From Melieria omissa (Eukaryota > Arthropoda > Insecta > Diptera > Ulidiidae): a stretch of 64,000 nt of DNA. The stretch spans positions 17,719,817 to 17,783,816 of the forward strand of contig OZ020270.1 of assembly GCA_963971225.1 (NCBI GenBank). The letters are read 5' to 3'. This document shows positions 21,682-33,523 of this stretch, piece by piece (position 1 is the first letter of the stretch; each line of letters opens with the position of its first letter). Below the pieces are notes generated by a model. It had not been told where the DNA came from, searched no databases, and saw only the letters and a list, made by a program, of their open reading frames with translations. Both the position numbers and the translations under genes were made by a program.

Positions 21682-23214
21682 TTAGAATGGGTGCCGGGGT
21701 CCCGCCCAGGGTTGCGGCGGACGGCTGGCTGGTTTGGCGGTGATGCGCGGTTGCCGTGCTGTATGATGGGCTGCTGGGCCGACGGTTGGGGAGTTCTCGC
21801 CGATCAGCGACGACTGAGCGCTGGGGAGTGCGCTTGGGGCCTCTTTGCGGGTGATGCTCGGTGCGGGGCAGTCTGGGGGGCAACTGCTGGGGTGGTCGCT
21901 AGCGCCGGATCTGCAAAAAGAGATGTCATTTGTTAAAGATGATAATTTTGAGTTGCCGTCGGAGGAGGAGTGACGGCGCTTGGGACAGATCGCGCGGGAA
22001 CGGCGACTGACTCGAAACCGGGATGGGTGCGCTCGAGGTTTGTTGTATGGGGGGGTGCAATGTGGAAATGCGAAGGGGCTGCAGTTTCCATCAATTGCTG
22101 TGCATATTGACGCGTGGCGTCGAGCCAACGCTTGTGTCGTACCCTTTTTCGCGGTCTCAGTGGGGGCGATAGCCATCCTGCGGGGGGCGAAACGTTTGGC
22201 AACGAAGGGGGGTGTTTGCCGTTTTGAGTCTGAATGTACAGAGATGGTGGGTTCTGCGTCATTTGCCTTTATTTCCTTGGGTGGAAACCCTACGGGATTG
22301 AGGGCGGCACTCACGTCAGAAAGGGCTTCCTGTGGAGTAGGAAGGTCATTTCGAAGGGCGGGACCAGTGTGCCTGTAATTTGGCAATTCGGTGATATGTG
22401 TCAAATGTGATGACATGGGTACTGGACCGCTTAATATCCAACCGAATACTGTAAGTTGAGCAAGTAAGCTGCCACATACATTTCGGTGGAAACCGTCGAG
22501 GATGATCTGCGGGATGAGATTACTGCCAATCACTACATCGATCTGCGCTGCCTCGAAGGGTTTGGGATCAGCGAGATCTAGCATGACGAAATCGTTCAAA
22601 TTTGGGTGGTTTATTTTGGACGGGGGGAGAAAGTCCGTAAGCCTTTGAAGCACGATTGCTTGCACGGGGAGGTTTGTGCTCGTTTTAGGGACTGCCAATG
22701 TCAAGAAGCATATATGGTTGGCGGTTTTCACAATCCGCCCATGCCCGAGATCTGGAGGTTAGATTTCTCGATTGGCAATTTTAGGCGTCTCTGGACCTTC
22801 GAGGAAATGAAGGTGCGCTGAGAGCCTTGATCGATCAACGCTCGAACTCTGAACAACTTTCCAAAGTGTTTAATGGACACCAGTGCCGTAGGCAGAAGGG
22901 AGTGGGTGCCATTATTTGGTTGAAGGGCTGGTACTGGGAGCGTACTTTGCCTTGAAGATGTGCTGTGTTGCGCATCGAAATGGGGAGAATGAGTGCTGGA
23001 GTTGTTGCTCGGTTTTTGGATAACCGTTGAGACCAGAGAAGTTCTCGAAGGTGATCGATTGGGGGATTGAGTGAGTTGCGTTTTGCCTTTGGGGAGATGA
23101 AGCAAAGAGTGGTGCTTTTTCTGGCAGTAAACGCATGTAAAATTGCTTGTACAGTCCTGAATTAGGTGAGATGTAGCAAGACAATTTACACAGAGCTTGT
23201 GCTTCTTCACATAT
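21682..23214 (-). pseudogene. Bel/Pao protease region with odd C-terminal extension
   Basis: Reading down from 23214: two Cys/His clusters (CVNCLATSHLIQDC and CVYCQKKHH), a Ser/Pro-rich linker, then the aspartic protease motif RALIDQGSQRTFIS and LKLPIEKS, as in the Pao-type DUF1758/peptidase region. A frameshift lies near 22730. The next frame has DVVIGSNLIPQIILDG and LLAQLTVFGWILSGPV, the conserved second half of the Bel/Pao protease. After about 22370 it turns Pro/Ser/Arg-rich and runs to 21682 without any RT or integrase motif. I infer a large internal deletion; the tail frame may have no function. Confidence 0.8.
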
Positions 23215-25629
23215 GGGCATCTCCCAAAAAAGGTCCACCACGAGTGAAAATTCAAATTGCTCAGAAAAACTTTTTATTATCCAATAATACAGCTTAAATA
23301 TCTATATTTTATAAATGTAAAAGAATTTTTAATTTTTTTTAATTTTTGACCGAAATATACTACTGTAAAAGAAAACAAAATTTTTCTGAGCCTTTTAACG
23401 AATTATTTGCACATTTTGTCTTTGCGTTTTTATCTTATTCAAGTAATATTATATTTTTCTTGTAATGCAAAAGTTTTCTACTAACAACAATCTTATGTAT
23501 TAGAGAAAGCGAGAGAAAGTGGAGTTCGAAGAACGGAAGTTTTTTTAGTTTGCTTCTTCCTGTATCCTATTGTCGCGTCCGTGCCCAAAAAACCTTATTA
23601 GTTGTTGCCATTAGTGGACAAACTTTTCAAATGCAAGTAGCTGTCAGTTTTTAAATAGGTGCATTGTTCCCGTTAGGAAAATATAATAATTGGTTCCCGG
23701 CAAAATCGGAAAAAAATTTTATGGGTGTTTAAAATTTGTCGCGTCCGTAACCGGAAGCTCTGAATCGATTCGATTGTTATTCGATTTCCGGTAAATTTCC
23801 GCATTTCTTGAGATAAAATTTTTTTTTCAAAATATTGACTCTCATTGAACATTTTAGCAATAAAATACAAGAAAATATCCAAAAAAGAATTTTGGTTGAG
23901 AATAACAGCTTCATCAATTTTGTACGATATATCGTACAATGGTCCGCAAAGGAGTAAAAATGCATTAAACTTTTTTTCGTTTTTTTTAATTTTATGAACA
24001 ATTCATTGGCTTATTTGATAAGAAAATATAAATTTAACAACAAAAATCAAAACGTGATTTCATTTTGATCGAAAACTATATAAATTATAACTATTTAAAC
24101 AATTGAGTAATATCTATCAGACCTTATAAAACCGTTATTGCTGTTGCAAAGCCCTTTTCCCCTCAATAAAACACAGAATCAACTAAACACCATATAGCTT
24201 TGTAAAAAGATACCGAATATAGCCAATTCTTATTATCGTAGTGGGAGTGGCAAGTACTCATGTCTAACCTTACATAATCTGTGTCTGCCCAGTGAAACAC
24301 AAAATCGTTAAGTGATTGTTATTTCTGAATAGAAATAGTCGATAAGTCGAATTTAATTAGTCATACGATTTAGTGATGGGCGTGGTATTCAAGCAAACAA
24401 AAAAATTCTCTTACCAAATCCATAACTTAAAAAAAAATGCTAACATCACTTGCAACCTTTGCCCGCCATTTGTACGATAAATCGTACAAAGCTTTGCAAC
24501 CCTTGTGTGATTTGTACGATATATCGTACAATTTTTTAAAGGCTCGGGAAAAATATTTAGAAGCAAAAATTGTTAAATTTAATAAGTTTTATAAATCAAC
24601 TGAGATTCAAACTTTGAAATTATTTGTCTTTTTTGCTACTAAAAAGTATTACATATTTAAAAATTCCTCCGCAGAAGCATCGCATCGCCAAATTCTTGCA
24701 AACAGCTGCTTACAAATCGCACTCACACTGTATAGCCACGGCGATTGTGATTTATATTTTCAAACAGAATCGTAAAACATAACCTACTTTATAAGAATTT
24801 AAAAGCCGTTTCATAAAAAAACGTTCGCTGTCAAAAAAAAATCTTTAAAAAAAATTGTACGATATATCATACAAATTTCCGGAAAGGGTTAATGAAAAAT
24901 ACTGTACAAATATGTTCAGCTAGTTAATTAATTTAATTTAATTAATTTAATCAATTATTTCTACAACCAGTGTGCTGCGATGTGATGAATGAAAGGTGCA
25001 TTGCTAATGATTGTAAGAGCTGTGTGCGCGATATTAAACAAGATCTAATTCCAATAGAGTTCCTCAGGAAAATTAAATAAACCACACTAAGAACTTTTAA
25101 CTTTAATTTTTCCTTATTTTGATTGCTGTAACTTGAATTTAACTTGTTATGTGTTATTTTTATTAAAAGTTGAAAAGTTATAATGAAAACCATTACTGTA
25201 TTTAATAAGGGAAATACCCTTGGAAAAATGTGTCGCGTCCGTGATGTCGCGTCCGTATTCATGATATACCTAATTAAAAAAAGGTAAGAGAAAATTCTCA
25301 TATTTCATAAGTCTACGAAGAAAGGTTATCCTTTGACCTTTATTTGCATGTATATATTTAAAAAAAAAGTTCCCAAAAATCGCTAAATTTTGTATATTTC
25401 TATAAGAGCTTCAAAAAAACTTCTCTTTTTTGTCGCGTCCGTTTCATTGCATAATTGCTTTTTATTTTGTACTAATTTGTACTAAATCTTTCAAATATAT
25501 TTCTAAAATGTAGCACAATTTCAGCGCGTTAAAACACTAAAAAAACATATCGACTTTTTGTGTTTCTTTCTTGTTTTTGGTGTAATTGAAAGCGTGCGAA
25601 TGTCGCGTCCGTGCCACTGGGAGATGCCC
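23215..25629. mobile_element. Unclassified 2.4-kb TIR element with two motif families
   Basis: It interrupts Bel/Pao gag-pro between ATAT (23211-23214) and ATAT (25630-25633). Termini are a perfect 12-bp inverted repeat GGGCATCTCCCA. TGTCGCGTCCGT occurs six times in one orientation (23571, 23737, 25231, 25245, 25431, 25601). The 20-bp palindrome TTGTACGATATATCGTACAA occurs four times, two exact and two near-exact (23920, 24470, 24512, 24855). No transposase is visible; a 112-codon frame at 24437-24775 has no domain I know. The ATAT duplication is ambiguous because the target is the palindrome CATATG. Superfamily unknown. Confidence 0.75.
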
Positions 25630-25633
25630 ATAT

Positions 25634-26874
25634 GTTAACCGACACTGGGGGGTGAGCCTTTTAAAGCTTTGGCAAGTCCGTACGGAATGATTTGCGTTGC
25701 AGAGCTTGCACGCGAAGTCCTTTTTCACTTCAGTGTGAAAATTTAGAGATCTGTGGGGCCGATTTGTGAGGACATTGGAAGATGAGGGTTGTGGTGTAGA
25801 CTTGGTAGGCCGAAAGAAATGCAGCCGTTCCACTATCTCGTATCTGCAGGTCAGAAATTCGTTCATTTGTGACCAGGGTGGCAGATTCTTCCGGGATGTC
25901 AAAGATTGTTCCCATAAAGCTAAGGTTGCTTGAGGCAATTTGGTAGAGCATATATATACCAGCAGCGGATCCCAGTTGTCCGTGTCTATGCCCTGAGATT
26001 TGAGAACGGACAGACAATTGTTTATAGAATTCTGGATCCGCTGTAGTGCCTCACTATTTTCCGTGTGGGCGGGAGTGATATTCAATAGAGTTCGAATTTG
26101 GTTGTCAACGAGGATGCGCTTGTTTTCATCGCGGGAACTTAGGGCTTCCCACGCGAGTTTGAAATTCCCATCGGTTAATGCGTATTGTTTAACAATAGCA
26201 CCGGCTTGGCCTTGCGTTTTGTATCGGAGGTGATACAATTTTTGGGCTGGAGTGAGCTGGGGGTGGTTAATGTATACCGCAGTAAACATGTCCCGAAAGG
26301 ACGGCCACTGCTCATAGCCCCCGAAGAATGTTTCGGTGTCGCAAGGAGGAACTTGGAGGCAAATGTAGGAAGTATTTGCTGGTTCTAGGGGTTGAACCGG
26401 TTCCATACGCGTAGCAGGCTGGGGGGACTGAGATTGGAGCATCTTAATAATGTCCAACATCTTAGCCATGCACAACTCGTATTGGTCTGTGCAGGCATCG
26501 ATCTTTTGCCTCGCCGACTCTTTAAAACCGTCGGGCTGGCTGTTGTCTTCAGCAAGGAAGACTGCCTGATGTGCGCGCATTAGCCTCTCCCATTTGGCTT
26601 GCAGATTGTTCTGCTTAATTTGGACCAGTGATTTGGTCAAATCCTCAATGGGAGCCGATGAAAACGCTGTGCATAATTGCACGAGTCTCTCGGACTCAAA
26701 ACCAAAAGTGGCAACACTGGGATCGGTTGCTATGAGACTAGGTGGCTTGGAGCGAGTTTTGAGTGCCTCGCGAGTGACAGGAACTGTCAAATGTGTCTCA
26801 GTCGACTTTGAATGTTTTGGAGAAGGAGACTCCATTTTGTTTATTTGACGCTTGGGGGATCGCTCAACAGGCAT
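25634..26874 (-). pseudogene. Bel/Pao Gag (DUF1759-type)
   Basis: Starts at ATG 26872-26874 on the minus strand. Residues 1-60 are basic and Ser/Pro-rich; residues about 80-160 form a helical region; then comes the Pao gag signature: FFGGYEQWPSFRDMFTAVY, AQKLYHLRYKTQGQAGAIV and LAWEALSSRDENKRILVDNQ. A knuckle CKLCNANHSVRTC lies near the break at about residue 400. The frame is cut at 25633 by the 2.4-kb element and resumes at 23214 with the next Cys cluster. Apart from the insertion it is open. Confidence 0.88.
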
Positions 26875-28449
26875 TTTAATGGCTTAAAAAGGCTCGAAAG
26901 GGGTTGGAAATTCGTTTGAATATTAATATTAGGCTTATGGGAAATAAGCCGGAACTATTACCGCGTCCGCGCGAACGATAATTTAGAAATGGAGAAATGT
27001 ACACGAAAGTGTAAACAATTTTCAATACGAATTTGTATTTCTTGTATTTCTTCTTTGTATTTCGCGTCGAGAAATTGGTATATATATATAGGGACTAAAC
27101 AAGAAATGTGTAAATAAGAACTAGGGAAATTATTATTAAACAACAAATTGTTTGGTATATAGTCAAATGTGTATGTGAATGTTTCTTTATTTGTGTGCAC
27201 CCGTGAATATATGTTTGTGTGTCAAAAGTCAATGTGTGTTAATATATTAGTGTATAAGTGTTTGTGGGTAATTTATAATTAATTTTTATTATATTTTGGT
27301 ATAAAGGGAACCAAAGAATAATGGGGTGAACGATGAAACTGTTTTGAGTACAAGTGGGTTGTTTTTGTCCCACCGTATTTACTTGGGGTGACAACAGCTG
27401 TGCACTGAGTGTCTAAGTGCAGCACTATTGAAAATTATTCAATGTGCTGCGAAAATAGACTACTCGTCCCACTGTATTCGAGTTTGCTTACTTCTGCTAG
27501 CGAGAGTTTGGAAATTGCTTAGGCAGAAGTGCGAATGCAATTACACTTGGAAGCAGCAGCGGGAGTGCTCGCTGCTCAGTGCTTGCGTACGTCGCACAAA
27601 AGCAAAACACGAAAATGCGTACAAGTGGGAGTGTGGGAATGCAGCGGGAGAAATGCTGCACTAGAACAGTGCGTCTTTGCTGGCTGCAGCTGAGATTTTG
27701 CTGCTTCGGCAGCGAAGGTCGCACAAAAGAGACGGCGAAAATGTACAAAGCGCCGAATTATATGCAGTAACGGGATTGCTTACTGCACTGCGCTGTTTTG
27801 TACTTGCGGAAATGCACGATAAGCGAGCAGTGGCGGGGAACCAAAATGTTAAATTTTTGGATTTTTGGGGAGTATATTTGGGTAAAATATATTTGTTAAA
27901 AAGTGTTATTTATATTTAGAGAATTTAATTGTCGCTTATCTTTTACGGGCCCAGTGCCCGAGATTGGAGATTTCTCTTCTGGAGCTGCGTGTCCGCTGCT
28001 GTGCTGCGATGCTGTTGTTTCTGCTGTTGTTGTGTGTGCAGTTCTCTTTCCTCGTTTCTTCTGTTCTGTTCTGCGTTGTGGGTGTGTGTTGTTGTTGTGT
28101 TATCAATATGCGTGTTTTTGTTGCTGTAAGTTTTTTTTTTTTTGCACTTCACTGCACTGTCAATTGTTTCGTTTAGAATTTTTGTTTTTAGTTTGTATAA
28201 TTTGTGCACTGTTTCAATTTCTTGTTGCACTTTTTTGTTTGATTGTATAGTCACTGTTTGTTTATTATTTTGGGTTTGTCACTTGTTCCCTTGTGATTTT
28301 TTGTAGTAACTAAGTGTTTAGTTTTTTTGTTTTTTTTTAGTGTCTTTCCACTTGCAGTTTTCCACTTGTCAATTGTTTTGTGTTTTGAAATTGTTTAATG
28401 TTCACTAATGTTAATTGTTTGTTTGTGTATCGCGTCGCGAGTTCGCGAT
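26875..28449 (-). other. Long untranslated Bel/Pao leader
   Basis: About 1.6 kb lie between the primer site and the gag ATG. It has no domain-bearing frame on either strand. Long T/G-rich runs occur on the plus strand (for example around 28010-28160), which are A/C-rich in the RNA sense. Such a long leader could hold an internal ribosome entry or packaging function, but nothing in the sequence shows it. Confidence 0.6.
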
Positions 28450-28463
28450 GACTCGAAGGACCA
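28450..28463 (-). promoter_or_regulatory. Bel/Pao primer binding site
   Basis: Directly after the 5' LTR on the minus strand reads TGGTCCTTCGAGTC. The related LTR at 53318-53548 is followed by TGATCCTTCGAGCC, so this adjacent block is conserved as a primer site should be. I do not name the tRNA. Confidence 0.6.
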
Positions 28464-28688
28464 TGAATTTGTTCGCGGCGGAGCGGATATAAAAAGACGG
28501 TATGGTTCGGGTTGGGTGTTCTTTATTGAATGTATGAAATACAAGTAATACAAGAAACATGAAACGATACAAACGGCCGAAGCCGGGGAGCAGAAAATAG
28601 GGGGAACATGAGTACAAAAGGAAAAGGAAACATTGGGATTGGAGATGGGATCGACGGATCACTGAAGACAGCACAGTACATCTGAACA
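28464..28688 (-). repeat. Bel/Pao 5' LTR (225 bp)
   Basis: Plus-strand ends TGAATTTGTTCGC and CATCTGAACA. Compared with the other LTR it lacks a 5-bp TGTTA segment and has about four substitutions. Confidence 0.9.
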
Positions 28689-28878
28689 TTCTTATTAACC
28701 CTTTCACTACAGATTTTTACTGGGAAATTTAAAATTTTAAATTTTACGTTTCAGGCTTTATGTGGTTATATAATCAACATTCCATAAGACATTTTTTAAT
28801 TTTTATACTCGGACCCTGTATTTTAGAGTGTTTTTCTATGAGAACAACCACATCGTTATGGCTGTAATAATTACTTAA

Positions 28879-29595
28879 GGGGGAAAGCCTCTGTGACGGG
28901 TCAAAAAATTAGTGATTTTAAACATTTTTTTTTGACCGAGTAAATATAGGAATTTTTGGATCGGGTTTTTTTTTTATTTTATTAAGCAGACATCTAATAA
29001 TATTTCCACAAATTTTTATTAAAAAATATTAAATAGTTTAAACAATAGAGATGATCCCGTAGCGCTTGAAAAAAAATTCCACCTCCATGGCGGCATCGAT
29101 TTCTCAAAAACCCGTACTCAGAAAAAAAAATAAAATTTTATTGTAATCTGTATGAATGTAGCTATCTTTGTACGTAGCCGTTTTTTTGATTTTTCACAAA
29201 ATGGCGACCGATTGAAAATATTTCCATGTTTTCGACCTTGTTTTTTTGGTTTTGAGACAGTTTAAAAAGTAGTAAAAAACAAAATTTTCCAAATCGGCTA
29301 CGCTTAACCTTAACCACTACTAAGACGAACAAAACAAAAAAAAAATTAGAAATCGGTTCATAATTGTTCGAGTTATTGATGCCGCCAGTTGAAAAAAAGT
29401 CGTTTCGAGAAAAACGCGTTTAAAGTTTTGAGTCCATTTCTCTGGTAATGAAATCATGTATCTTTTAAAATTTTAAAATAGTTGTAACTTAGTCAATTTT
29501 TGAAATTATGACTTGAAATTGTGTACACATATTTGTGAATATATAAGCTTTGATTTAAAACAAAAAAATTTTACCCGTCACAGTGGCTTTCCCCC
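28879..29595. mobile_element. TTAA-type MITE A (717 bp)
   Basis: Flanked by TTAA (28875-28878 and 29596-29599). The 23-bp inverted termini GGGGGAAAGCCTCTGTGACG.. match on the right with one mismatch. Non-coding. An internal block near 29406 (GAGAAAAACGCGTTTAAAGT) is shared with the MITE at 37197-37876. TTAA targets fit piggyBac or Kolobok elements. Confidence 0.8.
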
Positions 29596-29760
29596 TTAAA
29601 CATAAAACTTTTTACGCCTAACGAAAATTTTGATATTTCTTTATTTACTTCAGCCAAAATTAAACAAAATTAAAAAGTTATTTAATTTGTCTGCTTCTTC
29701 TTCCTTTACTCTGTCAAGATATATCATTAAAAACATGCATACTTCTCTAATACTTAAATA

Positions 29761-30413
29761 TCACTACTCGAAAAAAATTGGGTTCATCGCGTGCTCCAAA
29801 AAACAAAAGTATTTTTTAGACTAATCTTTGGCTGCTGAACACGAAACTGAAAATCAAAAAATTTTCTTAAGAAGCGTTTTCGAAAAATCTTCGAAAAACA
29901 CGTTTTTCCCCTCTTATTTCAGTTATAAGCACATATCTCGTAAACCAACCATCCGACTAACACATGTGGTCCGTCGTTCAGAAGGTAATTAACTAGCCTT
30001 TCCAACGATATATGGACTGTCCAAACCCGATGAGATTTGGGGAAGTTACTAACGATGAAATTTGAAATAAATTGAATTTGTTGACCTTTTTCAAAAATTA
30101 TACATTTTCGAATGGTTTTTTTATAGATAAAAAAAATTAGCTCCTCTGGTTTTAACATCTAAGATGAACGATATATTATTTAGGCAAATATAAGGCCTTA
30201 CATCAATGGAATAACCACATGTGTTAGTCGGATGGTTGGTTTACGAGATATGTGCTTATAACTGACATAAGAGGGGAAAAACGTGTTTTTCGAAGATTTT
30301 TCGAAAACGCTTCTTAAGAAAATTTTTTGATTTTCAGTTTCGTGTTCAGCAGCCGAAGATTAGTCTAAAAAATACTTTTATTTGTAGGAGCATTTTTCGT
30401 GTCGAGTAGTGTA
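29761..30413. repeat. Fold-back repeat with ~200-bp arms
   Basis: The left arm (about 29761-29970) and right arm (about 30215-30413) are inverted copies; matching blocks include CCACATGTGTTAGTCGGATG, TACGAGATATGTGCTTATAA and AGTATTTTTTAGACTAATCT. The loop is about 244 bp. A transcript would form a long hairpin. Ends and TSD are unclear; it may be the core of an older fold-back MITE. Confidence 0.85.
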
Positions 30414-31773
30414 TTCAGTTTATTCGTATTTTTGCTAAAACTTCAAACTAAGTATTCTAAGGACCAACAAAAAATGTAATTTTGATATCACAGAGAGTTC
30501 AGACGCCCACAAAGCCGTGGCGTCCCCAGGGGGGGATTAGGGGGATGAATCCCTCCCCTTGGTCGAAGAATTCATTTATGCATTTTGATATAACAATATG
30601 GAATTGTGAAACATTTTTACTATTTGTTTTATCTCTTCTGTAATCACCCACTTAAAACCTAATAATTTTACCTCCCATGATCTCGCCAGACCGTGATGTG
30701 AGCAAGAGGATAGTCAAGGATTGTTGTTAATGATATAAAAAAAATCAGAAATGTGAACATAATGATTTCTTTTGGTTGCCTCCATTATTTTTACGTAAAA
30801 CGGTGAAAATATACTAGAATATTTAAGAAAATAGCGAGTTTGAACTTCAATGAATTAATTTTGAAATTAAAAAAAAAAAACGACAGTAAAGCAAGAAAAT
30901 AAAAAAGAATGTATAAATGTAAAATACGTTACTTATGGATCTACTTCAACTACTTGACCAATGCAATTATTTCAACGATGTAATGCAGTATCATGAGTCA
31001 TGACTAAACCACATTGAGATTTTACATTCGACACATACAAATCGTGTTTTGATATATCTATTTCTGGATTCCTTGCACTGTTAATAATTCTGAACTGCTT
31101 TGCCAAAGAAAAATATGCAAAACATGCTCAACATGTTATTGTTCATGCTGAACTTGCCGCATATCTTTCTCCTTGTCGCCTTCGTCGTCGTTATCTTCAC
31201 ATTGAACTATCTAAACGACCATTTTCTCTATCGGTATCAGAAACTTGGTTTTGTTCAGGGCCAAATGAAAGCGTGAAACTGGCAGCACCGTTATTATTAC
31301 CTCTAGCAGCAAATTATTTAATATCTTAAATTCGTTGCTCTAAAGCATTAGTTTCCGCTATTGCTTAGACAATTTTTTTAGATAAATTTTCCCCTCTGAT
31401 TCAACTCCTCAAAATAGCATTCCCTTCCTTTCATCTCTGCCACAGAAAACACCCAATCGAATTGATAAAAGACCAGACACTACAAGACCACAAATGCTTC
31501 CTTCACTTCAGGATTGTAATTGAATTGACACCAAAACACGGACATAACCATGAATACAATGGATAAGTATGAATTTTGAATATGTTCTAACATTATTTTG
31601 CAACAAAAATTCTAATTTATTAACCCAAAGAAAATAAAAGCCAAGGCGAAGGAAAAACACTTGGATCAGGTATATTTTGCGTCAGCTAATTTATGTCACA
31701 ATTAACGGGATAGCACGAAAAAAATGCTTCAAATCGGGTCGGATGGAAAAGCCTAGTTGAAAATATATATATA
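30414..31773. other. Non-coding AT-rich stretch
   Basis: I see no gene. GCCGTGGCGTCCCCAGGGGG near 30520 resembles one end of a Zaphod/Blackjack-type hAT element (compare 55157), but I found no matching second end here. Confidence 0.4.
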
Positions 31774-32621
31774 CAAGCCCTAACCACTATTAATTCGTAC
31801 CCTTACGCTTTTTCTCATATTAATTTTTCAATTTCTCATATTAATTCTTCGAAAACGGTTCCACAACAATAATATTGAAGTTTTAGTTTTAGTCTGGCCT
31901 TCATCTAGCCCAGATCTAGGTCCAATAGAGCCCTAATGAAAAGAATATTGAGGAATGAGCCCCCACGAACCCTCTTGGAACTAAAAAACAAAATCCAAGA
32001 GATTTGGGACTCTATTACACCGAAAGAGTGTCAGAAACTTATTTCTTCAATGCAAAGTCGATGCCAGGCTGTAATCGCAGCAAAAGGAGATGTCACCCGA
32101 TATTAATTTTTCTTTCATTTGCGGTCGTACGAATTCTGTGGTCAAAAGCACTAACCGCTTAAGTCGACTTAAGAAGAAATTGAGTTATGGATGCCACCAC
32201 GTTCCCTTGAGTGTGCTCTACCTTTGCGTAAAATCGGGGAGTTTCTAACTTTAAAATAAAAAAAGTTATGAATAGAAACCTATTCGCATTCCCATAGCGA
32301 ACACACTACGCGCTAAAACTTTAAAGCGAGATTACTCGGAACAGCAATTTACGACTTTGGCGGTTATTACTTTTGACCACAGAATTATTAGTGACCACTT
32401 TTAGTTTTTACTTTTTGAAGTTTTTCTGCTCAAAAATTAATAACAGAAACATTATATAATAAAAAAAATTAAAAAAGGTTTTTTCTAATGGTAGATTTTT
32501 CAGCCTTTCAATAGAGTATAAATACTGCACGGAAACTTTGAAAAATAATGGTCAAAAGGTAATACTAAAAATTAATATAAGAAAAAGTGTAGGGGTACCA
32601 ATTAATAGTGGTTAGGGCTTG
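31774..32621 (+). mobile_element. Tc1-type element remnant (848 bp)
   Basis: TA on both sides (31772-31773 and 32622-32623). Termini are inverted repeats CAAGCCCTAACCACTATTAA continuing for about 30 bp with few mismatches. Only the 3' end of a Tc1 transposase gene remains. Confidence 0.85.
31892..32106 (+). pseudogene. Tc1-type transposase C-terminal remnant
   Basis: Reads VWPSSSPDLGPIE, the block containing the second catalytic Asp region of Tc1/mariner DDE transposases, then after a frameshift near 31935 an open run with EPPRTLLELKNKIQEIWDSI and ends VTRY before TAA 32104-32106. The N-terminal paired domain and first Asp are lost. Confidence 0.75.
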
Positions 32622-32623
32622 TA

Positions 32624-33045
32624 ATATAAAAAAAATATTTATAAACAATTCTGACAATAATTACGTCGAAATTAAAAAAAAAAAACTGAAAATAACTGGC
32701 AATTTTGTATGAAAATACACCATGGTCTGGCCAAGCTATGGTTTTGGGTTTTGTGCTTAGAAACAGCGTGGCCGTTTTTAACCAAAAATGGTTATTTTTA
32801 TTTTTAAAATGGATTTTAGTTATTTGGTGATTTTTGATCCTATTTGGTTATTTTTTAGAACATTGCCAATGATGACAAAATGTATCGTTTAGAATATAGC
32901 ACACTGACACAAAATGTATCTTAAATATCAATGAGCACAATATTATTGGGAGTGGTAATAAAATTGATACTGATTGATAGTGGTAACTCATAGTCATTTC
33001 TTTTTCTCGTAAAAGAGTAAGCAGCATTTTTTAAATCGATAACTA
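32624..33045. other. Non-coding AT-rich stretch
   Basis: Nothing recognised. It contains two copies of ACAAAATGTATC (near 32877 and 32909) and T/A-rich repeats; no frame with a domain. Confidence 0.4.
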
Positions 33046-33521
33046 CAGTCGTGTCTGGATATAGTAAACTAATTATTGCAAGGCCTGTTCACAGCATTGA
33101 GGTTGTTCACAATATCAAGGTTAGAATTTTTGTTCAAAAACTCATTTTATTTGCTCAAACTTCACTGTGTGTACATAGATTTAAAATATCTTTAAAATAA
33201 AAAATCTTAAAAATTAAATTAATTAATTAATTTGAAACACAATCGGTTTGCACTCGACAAAAAACATAACCACTAAGGTCAAGAAACAGCCGATTTTGTA
33301 ACAATCTATAGGAAAAATACAAATTAGGGGAATACCCTCATTCATTTTTGATTCATTCTTGTGTTTTTGTTGCTTTTTGCTTGAAATTGCTTTCAGAATT
33401 TTGTTCACTATTTAGAGGTTTTCGTTTGTTCACTATTTAGAGTAGTCTATGTAAAAATTTGGGTGTTCACTATATCGACGTGTTCACTGTATAGGGTGTT
33501 CACTTTACCCAGACACGACTG
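33046..33521. mobile_element. pogo-type MITE (476 bp)
   Basis: TA on both sides (33044-33045 and 33522-33523). Termini are inverted repeats CAGTCGTGTCTGG followed by similar sequence (ATATAGTAAAC against GTAAAGTGAAC). CAGT ends with a TA duplication suit pogo/Tc1-type MITEs. The right half carries GTTCAC repeats (33404-33502). No coding capacity. Confidence 0.8.
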
Positions 33522-33523
33522 TA

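Larger units (their letters stand above)
21428..28688 (-). mobile_element. Bel/Pao LTR retrotransposon, minus strand, RT/IN deleted
   Basis: LTRs at 21428-21656 and 28464-28688 are flanked by an exact 5-bp duplication TTCTT (21423-21427 and 28689-28693). On the minus strand the order is 5' LTR, primer site, 1.6-kb leader, gag, aspartic protease, then a low-complexity frame up to the 3' LTR. Reverse transcriptase, RNase H and integrase are absent, so the copy is non-autonomous. LTRs differ by about four substitutions and a few short gaps over 225 bp. A separate 2.4-kb element interrupts gag-pro. Confidence 0.92.

Noticed and set aside
21676..22821. Plus-strand frames opposite the Bel/Pao protease
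   Set aside because: They are antisense shadows of a coding region; the minus strand has protease motifs.
24437..24775. 112-codon frame in the 2.4-kb element as a gene
   Set aside because: It spans two of the palindromes, so its LYD-SY repeats are simply translated repeat DNA. No domain, and no similarity that I recognise.
27428..28250. Several 60-115-codon frames in the Bel/Pao leader
   Set aside because: Low-complexity Cys/Leu/Val-rich translations of T/G-rich DNA, overlapping on both strands, inside a retrotransposon leader.
30515..30560. Blackjack-type hAT end (GTGGCGTCCCCAGGGGG)
   Set aside because: Only one end is visible and no 8-bp duplication could be found, so no element is called.
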